From Lentibacillus salicampi (GTDB lineage Bacteria > Bacillota > Bacilli > Bacillales > Amphibacillaceae): a DNA stretch of 64,000 bases. Positions within the stretch are counted from its first letter, which is position 1. Every line of letters starts with the position of its first letter. Shown in pieces: positions 51,680 to 60,756 of the stretch. The notes beneath the pieces are model-generated. The model saw nothing but the letters and a program-made list of their open reading frames with translations. It made no database searches and was not told the origin of the DNA. The DNA is taken from contig NZ_SRHY01000003.1 of NCBI RefSeq assembly GCF_004565465.1, forward strand, positions 124,001-188,000, written 5' to 3'. The translations under genes were made by a program, and so were the position numbers.

Positions 51680-53155
51680 TTACCCCTCTAATACAGCATT
51701 AATATAGTTCGCCGGATCAAGCAAATACCTCGAAATCGATTCGACTGACGGATAAATAAATTCCGCTCCGATACCTAAGAAAACGGATAGCGCCAATAAC
51801 GCAACAACCGGTGCCGTTCGTCCTTTGACGGGTTTTGGTTCAAAAGTGTCGTCTTTCTCTCCCCAGAATCCTCGGATAAAGATTTTCATAATGGAATAAA
51901 GTATCAAAAGACTTGACAGCAAGGCGATGATCACAACCGCTACTTTCTCATCTGCCAGAGACCCTTTCAGCAAGAGCAGCTTTCCGATAAAACCGCTGAA
52001 AGGGGGGATTCCCGCAAGAACAAATCCGGAAACAAACAACAGCCACCCCAGGAATGGATAGTAGTGAATCAGCCCGCTGAACTTCCGTAAATCAGACGTG
52101 CCGGCAGCATAAGCAATTGTCCCGACAAGGAGGAAAAGACTTGCCTTAATGATCATATCATGGATGAGATAATAGATCGCTCCGCTAACAGCTTCCTGGT
52201 TGAATACACCAATGCCCCACAGGATAAATCCAATCGCAGGAATGATATTGTACGCAATGATTAATTTTATATTATTGGTCGATAGTGCTCCGATTACCCC
52301 AAAAATCATCGATAAACCGGCTATCCATATAAATACTTCATGTGTCAGGTCGATTCTATGTATAAAGATTAACGAAAAGACCCGGATGATGGAATAGATT
52401 CCAACCTTTGTTAGCAGGGCTCCAAATAATGCTGAAATGACTGGGTTTGGAACAGCGTATGATTTTGGCATCCAGTAATATAATGGGAACAGTGCTGCTT
52501 TTACAGCAAATACAAAGAAAAGAAGGATGCCGATTGCCGTTAGGATCCCCTGCTGATCGACTTCCTGTACACGCTGCGCAATCTGAGCCATATTCACTGT
52601 ACCGACAGTGCCATATAAAAAACCAACGGCTGTTACGAACAGCATGGACGAGAATAAATTAATGAATACATATTTAACGGATTCCCGAAGCTGCACTTTA
52701 TCCCCGCCCAGCACAATCAATGCATAGGAAGCCATTAACAGTACTTCAAAAAAAACAAACAGGTTGAAAATATCGCCGGTCAGAAATGCCCCTGAAACAC
52801 CCGTAATCAGGAAGAAAAAGAAGGTATAAAAGTAATAGCGTTCTTTCCTGTCCGGCAGGGAATAGGGCGCATAAAATGCACAAGCCGCTGCCATAATGTT
52901 TGTGGTAAGGACCAGTAGAACAGAGAGCTGATCGGCAACGATAATGATGCCATATGGCGCTGCCCAGTCACCGGTCTCAAGTATAATAGAACCATGATTG
53001 AATACATGCCACGCTGAAAAGCCAGCTACGGCCAGATTTCCGATGATAAAAACTTTCGTAAGTGTGCGGACAAGCGCTAATTTTTTTGGGAAAAAAGCAA
53101 GAATGATCCCCGCTATCAGTGGAATGATGATTGGTAAAACTGCCAGATTACTCAT
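51680..53155 (-). CDS. mrpD: Na+/H+ antiporter subunit MrpD/MnhD
   Basis: A 491-residue polytopic subunit related to the proton-pumping NuoN/NuoM subunits of complex I, with about 14 helices. Conserved lysine and glutamate regions show in FVFFEVLLMASYALIVLGG and AALFPLYYWMPKSY followed by ALLTKVGIYSIIRV. It overlaps mrpC by eight bases. Confidence 0.96.
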   Translation of the reverse strand: MSNLAVLPIIIPLIAGIILAFFPKKLALVRTLTKVFIIGNLAVAGFSAWHVFNHGSIILETGDWAAPYGIIIVADQLSVLLVLTTNIMAAACAFYAPYSLPDRKERYYFYTFFFFLITGVSGAFLTGDIFNLFVFFEVLLMASYALIVLGGDKVQLRESVKYVFINLFSSMLFVTAVGFLYGTVGTVNMAQIAQRVQEVDQQGILTAIGILLFFVFAVKAALFPLYYWMPKSYAVPNPVISALFGALLTKVGIYSIIRVFSLIFIHRIDLTHEVFIWIAGLSMIFGVIGALSTNNIKLIIAYNIIPAIGFILWGIGVFNQEAVSGAIYYLIHDMIIKASLFLLVGTIAYAAGTSDLRKFSGLIHYYPFLGWLLFVSGFVLAGIPPFSGFIGKLLLLKGSLADEKVAVVIIALLSSLLILYSIMKIFIRGFWGEKDDTFEPKPVKGRTAPVVALLALSVFLGIGAEFIYPSVESISRYLLDPANYINAVLEG

Positions 53156-53486
53156 TTTCGTTACCCCTTAATTGTTCCATATTATCCGTATTGTTTTCAT
53201 TTGAGGTGCGGTATGCCAGAACCAAAAGCAGACTGGTGATTCCAAAACTGATGACAATTGAAGTTAAAATCAGAGCCTGTGGCAATGGGTCGGTGTATTC
53301 ACTGATACCTTCTGTCAAAATGGGCGGATTGCCTCTTTTTAACTCTCCCATCGTCAATAGGAACAAGTGGGCGCCATGGGAGAGCAGAACAGAGCCGATG
53401 ATTAGTCTAAGCAACTGTTTTTGCAGCAAGTTATAAATAGCTGTTGCAAATAGAACTCCTGCAAGAATTAGAATAATAATTTCCAT
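53148..53486 (-). CDS. mrpC: Na+/H+ antiporter subunit MrpC/MnhC
   Basis: A 112-residue NuoK-like subunit with three helices; LIIGSVLLSHGAHLFLLTMG and DPLPQALILTSIVISFGITS are diagnostic. AAAGGGGGAAAA precedes the ATG, which touches the end of mrpA. Normally mrpB would lie between mrpA and mrpC. Confidence 0.95.
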   Translation of the reverse strand: MEIIILILAGVLFATAIYNLLQKQLLRLIIGSVLLSHGAHLFLLTMGELKRGNPPILTEGISEYTDPLPQALILTSIVISFGITSLLLVLAYRTSNENNTDNMEQLRGNENE

Positions 53487-55823
53487 TTATTTTCCCCCTT
53501 TATCTGTTTTAAATTTAATAAGGGTGTAAATGGCAAGCGCCGCAATACCCAGAACGGTGATTTCAAATAATGTATCAAGCCCGCGCATGTCGACTAGGAT
53601 GACGTTGACAATATTGCTTCCGCCACCGATCGGTTTCGACGTTTCGATGAAGTAATCGGAAATGGTCTCGAACCAACTACTGCTGTGTGCCGAAATCCCT
53701 ACAAGCGTCATCAACGCTCCAAATCCAACTGATATGATGAGATTCGTTGTCCTGGTACTGAGTGGTGCATGAAGCCTTTTTAGATCTGGCAGATGGTAGA
53801 AGCAGAGCAGGAACAAAGCTACCGAAACTGTTTCGACTACTAATTGTGTTAATGCCAAATCGGGCGCCCGGTAAATAAGAAACAGCAGGGAAACACCATA
53901 ACCAGCTACCCCGACAATTAAAATGACCGCCAAATTCTTTTTTGCAAAGATGGTTCCAATTGCTGAGGCTATAATGATCAATACCACAGTCAGCTCAATA
54001 AAGGTGATAGGCGCCAGATTGCCGAAATCAATCGTAAAGCCGTCTGTTGCCAGCATAAAGCCGACAGTGACAACTAGAATGGTACTTAAAATAATCGCCA
54101 TATAGTTTCTTAATGAGCCGCTCATATAGAATGTCGTAATCGTTCTTGAATAAGCATTCAATTTTCCCATAATGGTATCGTAGACTTTATTGACGCTTAA
54201 TTTACCAGGGAAGACTTGATAAATCCCGTTCCATTTTCTTCTCGTGGTTACAAGAAGCGCACCAAGCCCCACAACAACAAGCGACATTTGGAATGCCGGA
54301 GAATCCCATCCATGCCAGAAATGAACATCTTTTGTGATTGGCTCCCCATATACCGCTTCGGCTGCATGGGCAATAAATGTTCCATTGACAGCACTCGGGA
54401 ACAAACCGATCAAAATAACTCCGAGCACAAGAATTCCTGGTGAAACGAGCATGCCGATCGGTGCTTCATGCGGCTTTTTAACGAGTTTATCAAGCTGTGT
54501 TTTTCCACCGAATGTGCCAAACAGAAAATAAAGTGCATAAACGAATGTGAAGATGCTGCCGAACACTGCCAGGTACGGGATAACATCAATAAGGAATCCG
54601 GCGATCCCGCTCGCTCCGCCCTCCAAATCCAACGTTGATTCAAAAAACAATTCTTTACTGTAAAAACCGTTTAAGAAGGGCAGTGGAATACCAGCCATGG
54701 AAAATGTTCCGAACAGGGCGAGTGTCGCGGTGATCGGCATAAAGGTTAACAGTCCGCCAAGCTTGCGGATGTCACGGGTGCCTGTTTCATGGTCAACGGT
54801 GCCGGCAACCATGAACAGACTGCCTTTAAAGGTGGCATGGTTCAGGATATGGAAGACAGCAGCGAAAACGGCAGCTTTTGTACCAAAGCCAAGCATTGCC
54901 ATAATCATACCTAATTGACTGATGGTAGAGAAGGCCAAAATGGCTTTCAAATCAGTCTGGTGAACGGCCATATAAGATGCCCAGCAAAGCGTCACAATCC
55001 CAGCGATACTTACGATAATAAAAAACCATTCATAAGAACCGAAAATCATGGAAAACCGTGCCACTAAATAGAGGCCTGCCTTGACCATTGTCGCTGAATG
55101 GAGGTAAGCACTGACAGGTGTCGGCGCCTCCATGGCATCAGGCAGCCAGATATGGAATGGGAATTGGGCCGATTTCGTAAAAGCTCCCAGCAAAATAAAC
55201 CCGAGAGCAAGTGGCATATATGGATTATCCAGAATGACATCAGCATTTGCAATCATCGTCTGGATGCTTGTTGTGCCAGAGATAACTGATAACAGGGCAA
55301 ATCCACCAAACATGCTCAGTCCGCCGAATATGGTAATGATCATCGACTTTAGTGCACCATAACGTGATTTTTCTTTAAAATGCCAGTAGCCAATCAGTAA
55401 AAATGATGAAATGGATGTTAGTTCCCAAAAGGTATAAAGCACAAAAACATTATCTGATAAAACAACCCCAAGCATGGCTGACATGAACATCAGCAAATAG
55501 ACATAAAAATGGCCAAGCGGTTCACTGCGGTCAAGATAATAGACCGAATACAATACCACGAGCGCTCCAATGCCGCTAATTAGTAAGACAAATAATAGAC
55601 TTAGTCCGTCCAAATAAAAATCGAAATTTATTCCAAGCGATGGTATCCAGCTATATGTATGCCGTATCGGCTCAAATCCTGAACCGATGAATTGGATAAA
55701 ATAAAAAAATATCGCCAGCGGTATAAAGAATATAACAGTACCTGTATGTATTTTATGTTTAAATTTACTTATGAATGGAACAAAACAAGCAAGCAGAAGT
55801 GGAATGAGTACTGTGAATATCAT
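53487..55823 (-). CDS. mrpA: Na+/H+ antiporter subunit MrpA/MnhA
   Basis: Largest Mrp subunit, 778 residues, related to NuoL of complex I with a C-terminal extension that ends LDTLFEITVLGIAALAIYTL. NuoL-like region: HIWLPDAMEAPTPVSAYLHS and FWELTSISSFLLIGYW. Length matches normal MrpA (about 800 from memory), not an MrpA-MrpB fusion, and the MrpB signature (NPGGGF) is absent. AGAGGAGG lies about 13 bases before the ATG, a long spacing. It heads the operon; mrpC follows without a gap. Confidence 0.95.
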   Translation of the reverse strand: MIFTVLIPLLLACFVPFISKFKHKIHTGTVIFFIPLAIFFYFIQFIGSGFEPIRHTYSWIPSLGINFDFYLDGLSLLFVLLISGIGALVVLYSVYYLDRSEPLGHFYVYLLMFMSAMLGVVLSDNVFVLYTFWELTSISSFLLIGYWHFKEKSRYGALKSMIITIFGGLSMFGGFALLSVISGTTSIQTMIANADVILDNPYMPLALGFILLGAFTKSAQFPFHIWLPDAMEAPTPVSAYLHSATMVKAGLYLVARFSMIFGSYEWFFIIVSIAGIVTLCWASYMAVHQTDLKAILAFSTISQLGMIMAMLGFGTKAAVFAAVFHILNHATFKGSLFMVAGTVDHETGTRDIRKLGGLLTFMPITATLALFGTFSMAGIPLPFLNGFYSKELFFESTLDLEGGASGIAGFLIDVIPYLAVFGSIFTFVYALYFLFGTFGGKTQLDKLVKKPHEAPIGMLVSPGILVLGVILIGLFPSAVNGTFIAHAAEAVYGEPITKDVHFWHGWDSPAFQMSLVVVGLGALLVTTRRKWNGIYQVFPGKLSVNKVYDTIMGKLNAYSRTITTFYMSGSLRNYMAIILSTILVVTVGFMLATDGFTIDFGNLAPITFIELTVVLIIIASAIGTIFAKKNLAVILIVGVAGYGVSLLFLIYRAPDLALTQLVVETVSVALFLLCFYHLPDLKRLHAPLSTRTTNLIISVGFGALMTLVGISAHSSSWFETISDYFIETSKPIGGGSNIVNVILVDMRGLDTLFEITVLGIAALAIYTLIKFKTDKGGK

Positions 55824-55965
55824 CTGAATTGAAATCCTCCTCTAAATGGTTACAGGCAAGCTTCGTGCAGCTTAGGGGAAGTGACCGGCGGCATGTCTGT
55901 TCAGTAGTTTATGTATAAATTGTCATCTTATCATGAATAGCTTATCATAATCTGACCGCCATAGA

Positions 55966-56003
55966 AAACGAGAACCCCTTGACAATTTAGTGTCAGAGGG
56001 GTT
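55966..56003 (-). terminator. Terminator of sda
   Basis: AACCCCT/AGGGGTT with inner TGACA/TGTCA pairs; read on the minus strand it is followed by CTCGTTTTC, separating sda from mrpA. Confidence 0.7.
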
Positions 56004-56017
56004 GACATGTGTTTTAC

Positions 56018-56158
56018 TCAGATATACGATTTCATTTTGTCTGTTAAATTCCGTCTGTAAATTTCTTTTTCAATTAAATATATAAAGTCGGGGCTTAATT
56101 TTAATTCATTCGCTTTGTAATAGGATTCCAGCAACAGTTCATCAGATAAATACTCCAT
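56018..56158 (-). CDS. sda: Sporulation checkpoint inhibitor Sda
   Basis: A 46-residue helical-hairpin protein that binds KinA and blocks the phosphorelay while DNA replication is disturbed. The translated product begins [20 protein letters not shown] and ends with [21 protein letters not shown] in B. subtilis Sda is the counterpart (recalled). AGGAGGG lies nine bases before the ATG on the minus strand. It is too short for ordinary ORF cut-offs. Upstream lies a cluster of DnaA boxes, the reported control of sda, and yqeG is divergent, as in B. subtilis. Confidence 0.93.
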   Translation of the reverse strand: MEYLSDELLLESYYKANELKLSPDFIYLIEKEIYRRNLTDKMKSYI

Positions 56159-56253
56159 GAATATAGCCCTCCTAACTTTTGAAACACTCAGGTTGTCTAT
56201 CGAGTTGATAGTTAATAATTTATCACGAAATAGATGTCAGAACAAGCTGATTA

Positions 56254-56352
56254 TTATCTACAGACGCTTGTAGATAACTTGTGCACAAATAATGAATAAG
56301 AGCGAAAAATGTTGATATTACAGTGTGGATTTTGTGAATAAAGTTATCCACA
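56254..56352. promoter_or_regulatory. DnaA-box cluster between sda and yqeG
   Basis: Perfect matches to TTATNCACA at 56333-56341 (minus, TTATTCACA) and 56344-56352 (plus, TTATCCACA). Near matches: TTATCTACA 56254-56262 (plus) and 56269-56277 (minus), TTGTGCACA 56279-56287, AAATCCACA 56324-56332 (minus). The yqeG-sda interval is a known DnaA-binding cluster in B. subtilis. Confidence 0.8.
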
Positions 56353-56550
56353 TATCGAATAATGAAAGAAATTGTCGAACGTTTCCTGGCATATTTGCTT
56401 TTATTTCTTATGGGATATTTCTTTCATATGATGGAAAGGTGGTATAGGATTGCGTTATAATGAATATCTGTTACATGGTGTTTCAGGGACAGGATTGGGT
56501 GAACGTTTTACATAAGAAAAAATACAATTGCAGTAGTAGAGGTGTCACGG

Positions 56551-57066
56551 TTGTTGAAACTCTTTTTACCAAATGAACATGTGAAGAGTATTTTTGATAT
56601 TAAACCCGAATCATTGCAAAAAAAAGGAATTAAAGGGATTATTACGGATCTGGATAATACACTTGTAGCTTGGGATGTTGCGGATGCCACACCAGAAATT
56701 ATCGAGTGGTTTAAACAGATGAAGGCCCATAATATAAAAATAACCATTATATCCAATAATAAACGGGAACGGGTGAAGATCTTTTCCGAACCGCTTGATA
56801 CGCCGTTTGTGTTCAGTGCCAGAAAACCTTTGAGCCGGGCGTTCAAAAGCGCTGCCAAGGAAATGCAAATAAATAAAGATGACATTGTTGTGATCGGTGA
56901 CCAGATTTTGACGGATGTGCTTGGGGGCAATTCGGCGGGTTTTCGTACCATATTGGTTGTGCCCATCGTTCAAACGGATGGAAAAGTTACCCGGTTTAAC
57001 CGGAGAATCGAACGGCGGATTTTAAGTTACATGCGTAATAAGGGAAAGATAAGCTGGGAGGAATAA
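56551..57066 (+). CDS. yqeG: HAD-family phosphatase YqeG
   Basis: A 171-residue HAD-superfamily hydrolase with nucleophile motif TDLDNTLVAW, IISNNKRERV (motif II) and VVIGDQILTDVLGGN (motif III). Related to phosphatidylglycerophosphate phosphatases; the substrate here is not proven. Start TTG 56551 follows GAGGTG and gives the LLKLFLPNEHV beginning that matches relatives. It opens the yqeG-yqeH-aroE-yqeI-nadD operon. Confidence 0.92.
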   Translation: MLKLFLPNEHVKSIFDIKPESLQKKGIKGIITDLDNTLVAWDVADATPEIIEWFKQMKAHNIKITIISNNKRERVKIFSEPLDTPFVFSARKPLSRAFKSAAKEMQINKDDIVVIGDQILTDVLGGNSAGFRTILVVPIVQTDGKVTRFNRRIERRILSYMRNKGKISWEE

Positions 57067-57068
57067 AA

Positions 57069-58169
57069 ATGGAAGATGTAAAATGCCAGGGCTGCGGCGC
57101 ATTTATTCAAACGTCTGATCCGGATAAGGCTGGTTACACACCCGAATCAACACTCGACAGAGACACCATCCTGTGTAAACGGTGCTTTCGGTTAAAGCAT
57201 TATAATGACATTCAGGATGTGTCCATAACTGATGATGATTTCCTCACGATGGTTAGTCAAATCCGGAATAAAAAAGGTCTTGTCGTCCATCTGGTTGACA
57301 TTTTTAATGTAGACGGGACAATGATCAAAGGTCTTCCACGGATTGTAGGCAATAAATCAGTTATTTTAGCAGCGAACAAAATGGACTTATTGCCGAAATC
57401 GACAAACCGCAATAAACTGATCAAATGGCTTCGGACAGCAGCCAAAGAGGCGGGGGTTTCTGTGGAAGGTGTTTATCTGATTTCGTCGGTAAAAGGTCAT
57501 GGCTTGACTGATTTGACAGAAGCCATTGAGACGAAACGTAACCAGCAGGATGTTTATATCGTCGGAACCGCAAATGTCGGTAAATCTACATTCATTAATA
57601 AGCTGATCCAACAAACAACCGGGACAACGGAGGTGATAACAACCTCGTATTTTCCGGGGACAACATTAGGGTTTATCGAAGTACCATTGGATGAGCATAC
57701 GGCATTAATTGATACACCGGGAATTGTTAATAACCAGCAGATAACACACGATATCTCTGACAACGATCTAAAAATCATTACACCAAAGAAGGAAGTCAAG
57801 CCGCGGGTGTATCAGTTGAATAATCAGCAGGCGCTTTACTTTGGGGGACTCGCGCGTCTGGATTTCGTGAAAGGGGATAGGCAATCATTTATATGTTATT
57901 TTTCAAATCAATTGACCATTCACCGAACGAAACTAAAAAATGCTGACAATTTACTTAGAGAGCACAGGGGCGGGCTTTTATCACCTCCCGACGATGAAAC
58001 CCTTAACATGATACCAGATTTGACTGCACAGACGTTTCGGATTGAGCGTGGAAAAACGGATATCGTGTTCCCTGGATTGGGCTGGGTCACGATCCCCGAT
58101 GGTGATATGACGGTTGCAGCATACAGTCCAAAAAACGTCAAGGTTTCATTAAGACAATCATTTATATAG
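57069..58169 (+). CDS. yqeH: Ribosome biogenesis GTPase YqeH
   Basis: Circularly permuted GTPase needed for 30S assembly. The 366-residue protein has an N-terminal zinc finger (CQGCGAFIQT ... CKRCFRLKHY), then G4 ANKMDLL, G5 ISSVKGHG, G1 GTANVGKSTFINKL, and G3 DTPGIVN in permuted order, followed by a C-terminal RNA-binding domain. It starts two bases after the yqeG stop. Confidence 0.97.
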   Translation: MEDVKCQGCGAFIQTSDPDKAGYTPESTLDRDTILCKRCFRLKHYNDIQDVSITDDDFLTMVSQIRNKKGLVVHLVDIFNVDGTMIKGLPRIVGNKSVILAANKMDLLPKSTNRNKLIKWLRTAAKEAGVSVEGVYLISSVKGHGLTDLTEAIETKRNQQDVYIVGTANVGKSTFINKLIQQTTGTTEVITTSYFPGTTLGFIEVPLDEHTALIDTPGIVNNQQITHDISDNDLKIITPKKEVKPRVYQLNNQQALYFGGLARLDFVKGDRQSFICYFSNQLTIHRTKLKNADNLLREHRGGLLSPPDDETLNMIPDLTAQTFRIERGKTDIVFPGLGWVTIPDGDMTVAAYSPKNVKVSLRQSFI

Positions 58170-58206
58170 TTCGTGTTCAAAGAGGAGGATAAAAAGGACC
58201 GTCATT

Positions 58207-58263
58207 GGCTAAGCTCGCGACGACAATCGCAACGCCGATATTAGCACGACAATCGCGTCAAAG
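58207..58263 (+). repeat. Diverged copy of the GGCTAAG two-hairpin element
   Basis: GGCTAAG, CTCGCGACGACAATCGCAAC and GCCGATATTAG, then ACGACAATCGCGTC. The framework is that of 50366-50424, but the loops read CGACAA instead of GTCCT and the second stem is weak. Confidence 0.5.
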
Positions 58264-58351
58264 TTCGAGGCAGCGGAGAAACAAGCAACGATGAAATTCG
58301 ACGTGTCATTTTTAGCGGACTTTTTGAACAACCTTATATAGGAGGATTTCT

Positions 58352-59197
58352 ATGAATTACCGATTAGGTCTTATCGGCTTTCCCATCCAACAATCACTGT
58401 CACCTTGGATTCATCAGCAGTTTCTTAAACAGGCTGGTCTGGAAGGGGACTATTGCCTTTTTGAAATAGCCCCGGACAGGCCGTTTGAAAAAGAAATCAG
58501 CAGGGTAAAAAACGAGCAGCTCGATGGATTTAATGTGACAGTCCCATATAAAAAGCGGATAATCGATTGCCTTGATGATTTGGATGAGGATGCGCGGGCT
58601 ATCGGGGCGGTTAATACGGCTGTGCAGAGAAACGGGAAGTGGATCGGCTGTAATACAGATTGGATTGGCTATACAACTGGTTTAAAGCATCATTATCCGT
58701 CCATTTTTCAAAATACAACGTCCAGCATATTATTAATCGGTGCCGGTGGTGCTGCCCGCGGCATATTTTATGGTTTGATGAAAGAGGGCTTTACCCGGAT
58801 TGATATTGCCAATCGGACACAATCAAGTGCCGAAGCCATTGCGGCGTTAGCCCGAACCAATACCCATACATCTGTCATAACACTGCAGGAAGCCGAAAAC
58901 AGACTGGCACAATACGACTTGATTGTCCAGACGACAAACATCGGGATGAAACCGAATGTTACGGACACGATTATCTCATTGGAACAGCTGCATGAAGACA
59001 GTATCGTCAGTGATATCGTATACCAGCCACTTAACACTGAGTTTCTGCATCAGGCAAGTCAAAAGGGTGCTTCGATACACTATGGTCATACAATGCTTCT
59101 GTATCAGGCACGAACTGCATTTGAACTTTGGACGTCTAAACAAGTACCGGTTGATGATATGGACGAGCAACTAAAACGTAAATTGGAAGGGAGTTAA
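58352..59197 (+). CDS. aroE: Shikimate dehydrogenase AroE
   Basis: NADPH-dependent reduction of 3-dehydroshikimate in aromatic synthesis. The 281-residue protein has the substrate-site GFPIQQSLSPWIHQ, the catalytic Lys in NVTVPYKKR, NTDWIGYT, and the NADP loop LLIGAGGAARGI. ATAGGAGG precedes the ATG. A 182-base spacer with repeat sequence separates it from yqeH. Confidence 0.96.
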   Translation: MNYRLGLIGFPIQQSLSPWIHQQFLKQAGLEGDYCLFEIAPDRPFEKEISRVKNEQLDGFNVTVPYKKRIIDCLDDLDEDARAIGAVNTAVQRNGKWIGCNTDWIGYTTGLKHHYPSIFQNTTSSILLIGAGGAARGIFYGLMKEGFTRIDIANRTQSSAEAIAALARTNTHTSVITLQEAENRLAQYDLIVQTTNIGMKPNVTDTIISLEQLHEDSIVSDIVYQPLNTEFLHQASQKGASIHYGHTMLLYQARTAFELWTSKQVPVDDMDEQLKRKLEGS

Positions 59198-59200
59198 ACC

Positions 59201-59491
59201 ATGCTGACAGGAAAACAAAAACGGTTTTTGCGGTCCGAAGCGCATCATTTAAAGCCGATTTTTCAGGTAGGTAAAACAGGGGTCAATGATAATATGGTCA
59301 AACAAATCGGAGAGGCGCTGGAAAAACGTGAATTGATAAAAGTGAGTATTCTGCAGAACAGTCCCGAGGAAAAAAATACTGCAGCTGAAAAACTAGGTTT
59401 AGAAGCTGGGGCGGAAATTGTTCAGATTATCGGTAACAATATCGTCCTTTATAAAGCTTCACAAGAAAACAAACAGATTCATCTTCCATAA
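59201..59491 (+). CDS. yhbY: RNA-binding protein YhbY/YqeI (CRM domain)
   Basis: Ribosome-associated CRM-domain protein, here 96 residues: LTGKQKRFLRSEAHHLKPIFQVGK then GVNDNMVKQIGEALEKRELIKV and IIGNNIVLYK. It starts three bases after aroE. A weak terminator-like hairpin lies downstream before nadD. Confidence 0.94.
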   Translation: MLTGKQKRFLRSEAHHLKPIFQVGKTGVNDNMVKQIGEALEKRELIKVSILQNSPEEKNTAAEKLGLEAGAEIVQIIGNNIVLYKASQENKQIHLP

Positions 59492-59549
59492 CAAGCGTGT
59501 TTGAAAAAAGCATAAAGGGGCGGGAGGGCATCGTGAACGGTTTTAACAG

Positions 59550-59577
59550 AGGGCACCAAATGCGGTATGCCCTTTTT
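59550..59577 (+). terminator. Hairpin between yhbY and nadD
   Basis: AGGGCA/TGCCCT stem followed by TTTTCG; partial terminator at best, since nadD probably belongs to the same operon. Confidence 0.5.
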
Positions 59578-59615
59578 CGCCGGACTTTTTGGCAACTCAT
59601 AAAGGAGCTTGATAC

Positions 59616-60185
59616 ATGCGACATATCGGAATATTAGGCGGCACTTTTGATCCGCCGCATATTGGACATTTAATCATAGCTGAAGGTGTGCGCGGGGCGC
59701 TGGACCTCGATGAAGTCTGGTTTATGCCTTCATATGAGCCACCGCATAAACACAAGGCTTTCGTCGATTCATCTGACCGTGTCGAAATGGTGGAAAGAGC
59801 AATTGCGGGGAACTCTTATTTCAGCATTCATACCATTGAGGTTAATCGTTTAGGGAAGTCCTACACATTTGATACAATGAAGCTGCTGCATGATGAGAAC
59901 CCGGATGCTCACTTTTATTTTATTATTGGGGCAGATATGGTCGAGTATTTGCCACATTGGAAGGATATAGATGAACTGGTTAAACTGGTGACATTTGTTG
60001 GCGTTAATCGAAAAGGGTATGAGCTTCAAACAGACTATCCAGTCATGGAAGTGGAGGTTCCGTTGATTGAACTTTCGTCCACAGAAATAAGACAGCGCAC
60101 GTCCGACCATCAACCGGTGAAATATATGGTGCCATCTGGTGTGGAGACTTATATAAAGGAGAATCATTTATATGAAGAAGGATGA
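59616..60185 (+). CDS. nadD: Nicotinate-nucleotide adenylyltransferase NadD
   Basis: Makes deamido-NAD from nicotinate mononucleotide, the substrate of NadE at 4.1 kb. The 189-residue protein has the nucleotidyltransferase signature GILGGTFDPPHIGHL and the C-terminal SSTEIRQRTSDHQPVKYMVP. AAAGGAG precedes the ATG. It overlaps yqeK by 14 bases. Confidence 0.97.
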   Translation: MRHIGILGGTFDPPHIGHLIIAEGVRGALDLDEVWFMPSYEPPHKHKAFVDSSDRVEMVERAIAGNSYFSIHTIEVNRLGKSYTFDTMKLLHDENPDAHFYFIIGADMVEYLPHWKDIDELVKLVTFVGVNRKGYELQTDYPVMEVEVPLIELSSTEIRQRTSDHQPVKYMVPSGVETYIKENHLYEEG

Positions 60186-60756
60186 AGCAATCGATGTTGT
60201 CAGGCCACACCTGAAACAGGAAAGATTCGATCACACATTACGGGTGGCTGACACGGCTGTAGCATTAGCGGAAAAATACAAGGAGTCGGCTGATCAAATG
60301 GAACTGGCTGCGATATTGCATGATTACGCTAAGTATTTTCCGTTAGAGGACATGAGACAGATCATTAAAGAAAGTGACTTACCGCAGGACTTACTTTTAT
60401 ATCACCATGAATTATGGCATGGCCCCGTTGCGTCAGTGATTATAGCAAGCGAACATGGGATAACGGACGTTAATGTGAAGAATGCTATTCGGTACCATAC
60501 GACCGGAAGAGCGGGCATGAATCAGTTTGAGACAATCTTGTTTATTGCCGATTATATTGAACCTGGACGATCTTTTCCAGGTGTAAAGGATGTAAGGGAA
60601 ACAGCAAAGACAGACTTGAATAGTGCTGCGCAGATGGCGTTAAGCAATACGATTCAGTTCCTTGCCGGCAAACAGGGGACTATTTACCCTGATACGTTTT
60701 TTGCGTACAATGATCTAACAATGCGTTTGAATGGAGGTCATGGAATTCATGGATAA
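60172..60756 (+). CDS. yqeK: HD-domain hydrolase YqeK
   Basis: HD-domain phosphohydrolase; YqeK proteins hydrolyse diadenosine tetraphosphate. The 194-residue protein has RFDHTLRVADTAVALA, the HD pair in ILHDYAKYFP, LWHGPVASVI and YIEPGRSFPGV. The ATG lies in the end of nadD behind AAAGGAG. It overlaps rsfS by eight bases. Confidence 0.95.
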   Translation: MKKDEAIDVVRPHLKQERFDHTLRVADTAVALAEKYKESADQMELAAILHDYAKYFPLEDMRQIIKESDLPQDLLLYHHELWHGPVASVIIASEHGITDVNVKNAIRYHTTGRAGMNQFETILFIADYIEPGRSFPGVKDVRETAKTDLNSAAQMALSNTIQFLAGKQGTIYPDTFFAYNDLTMRLNGGHGIHG

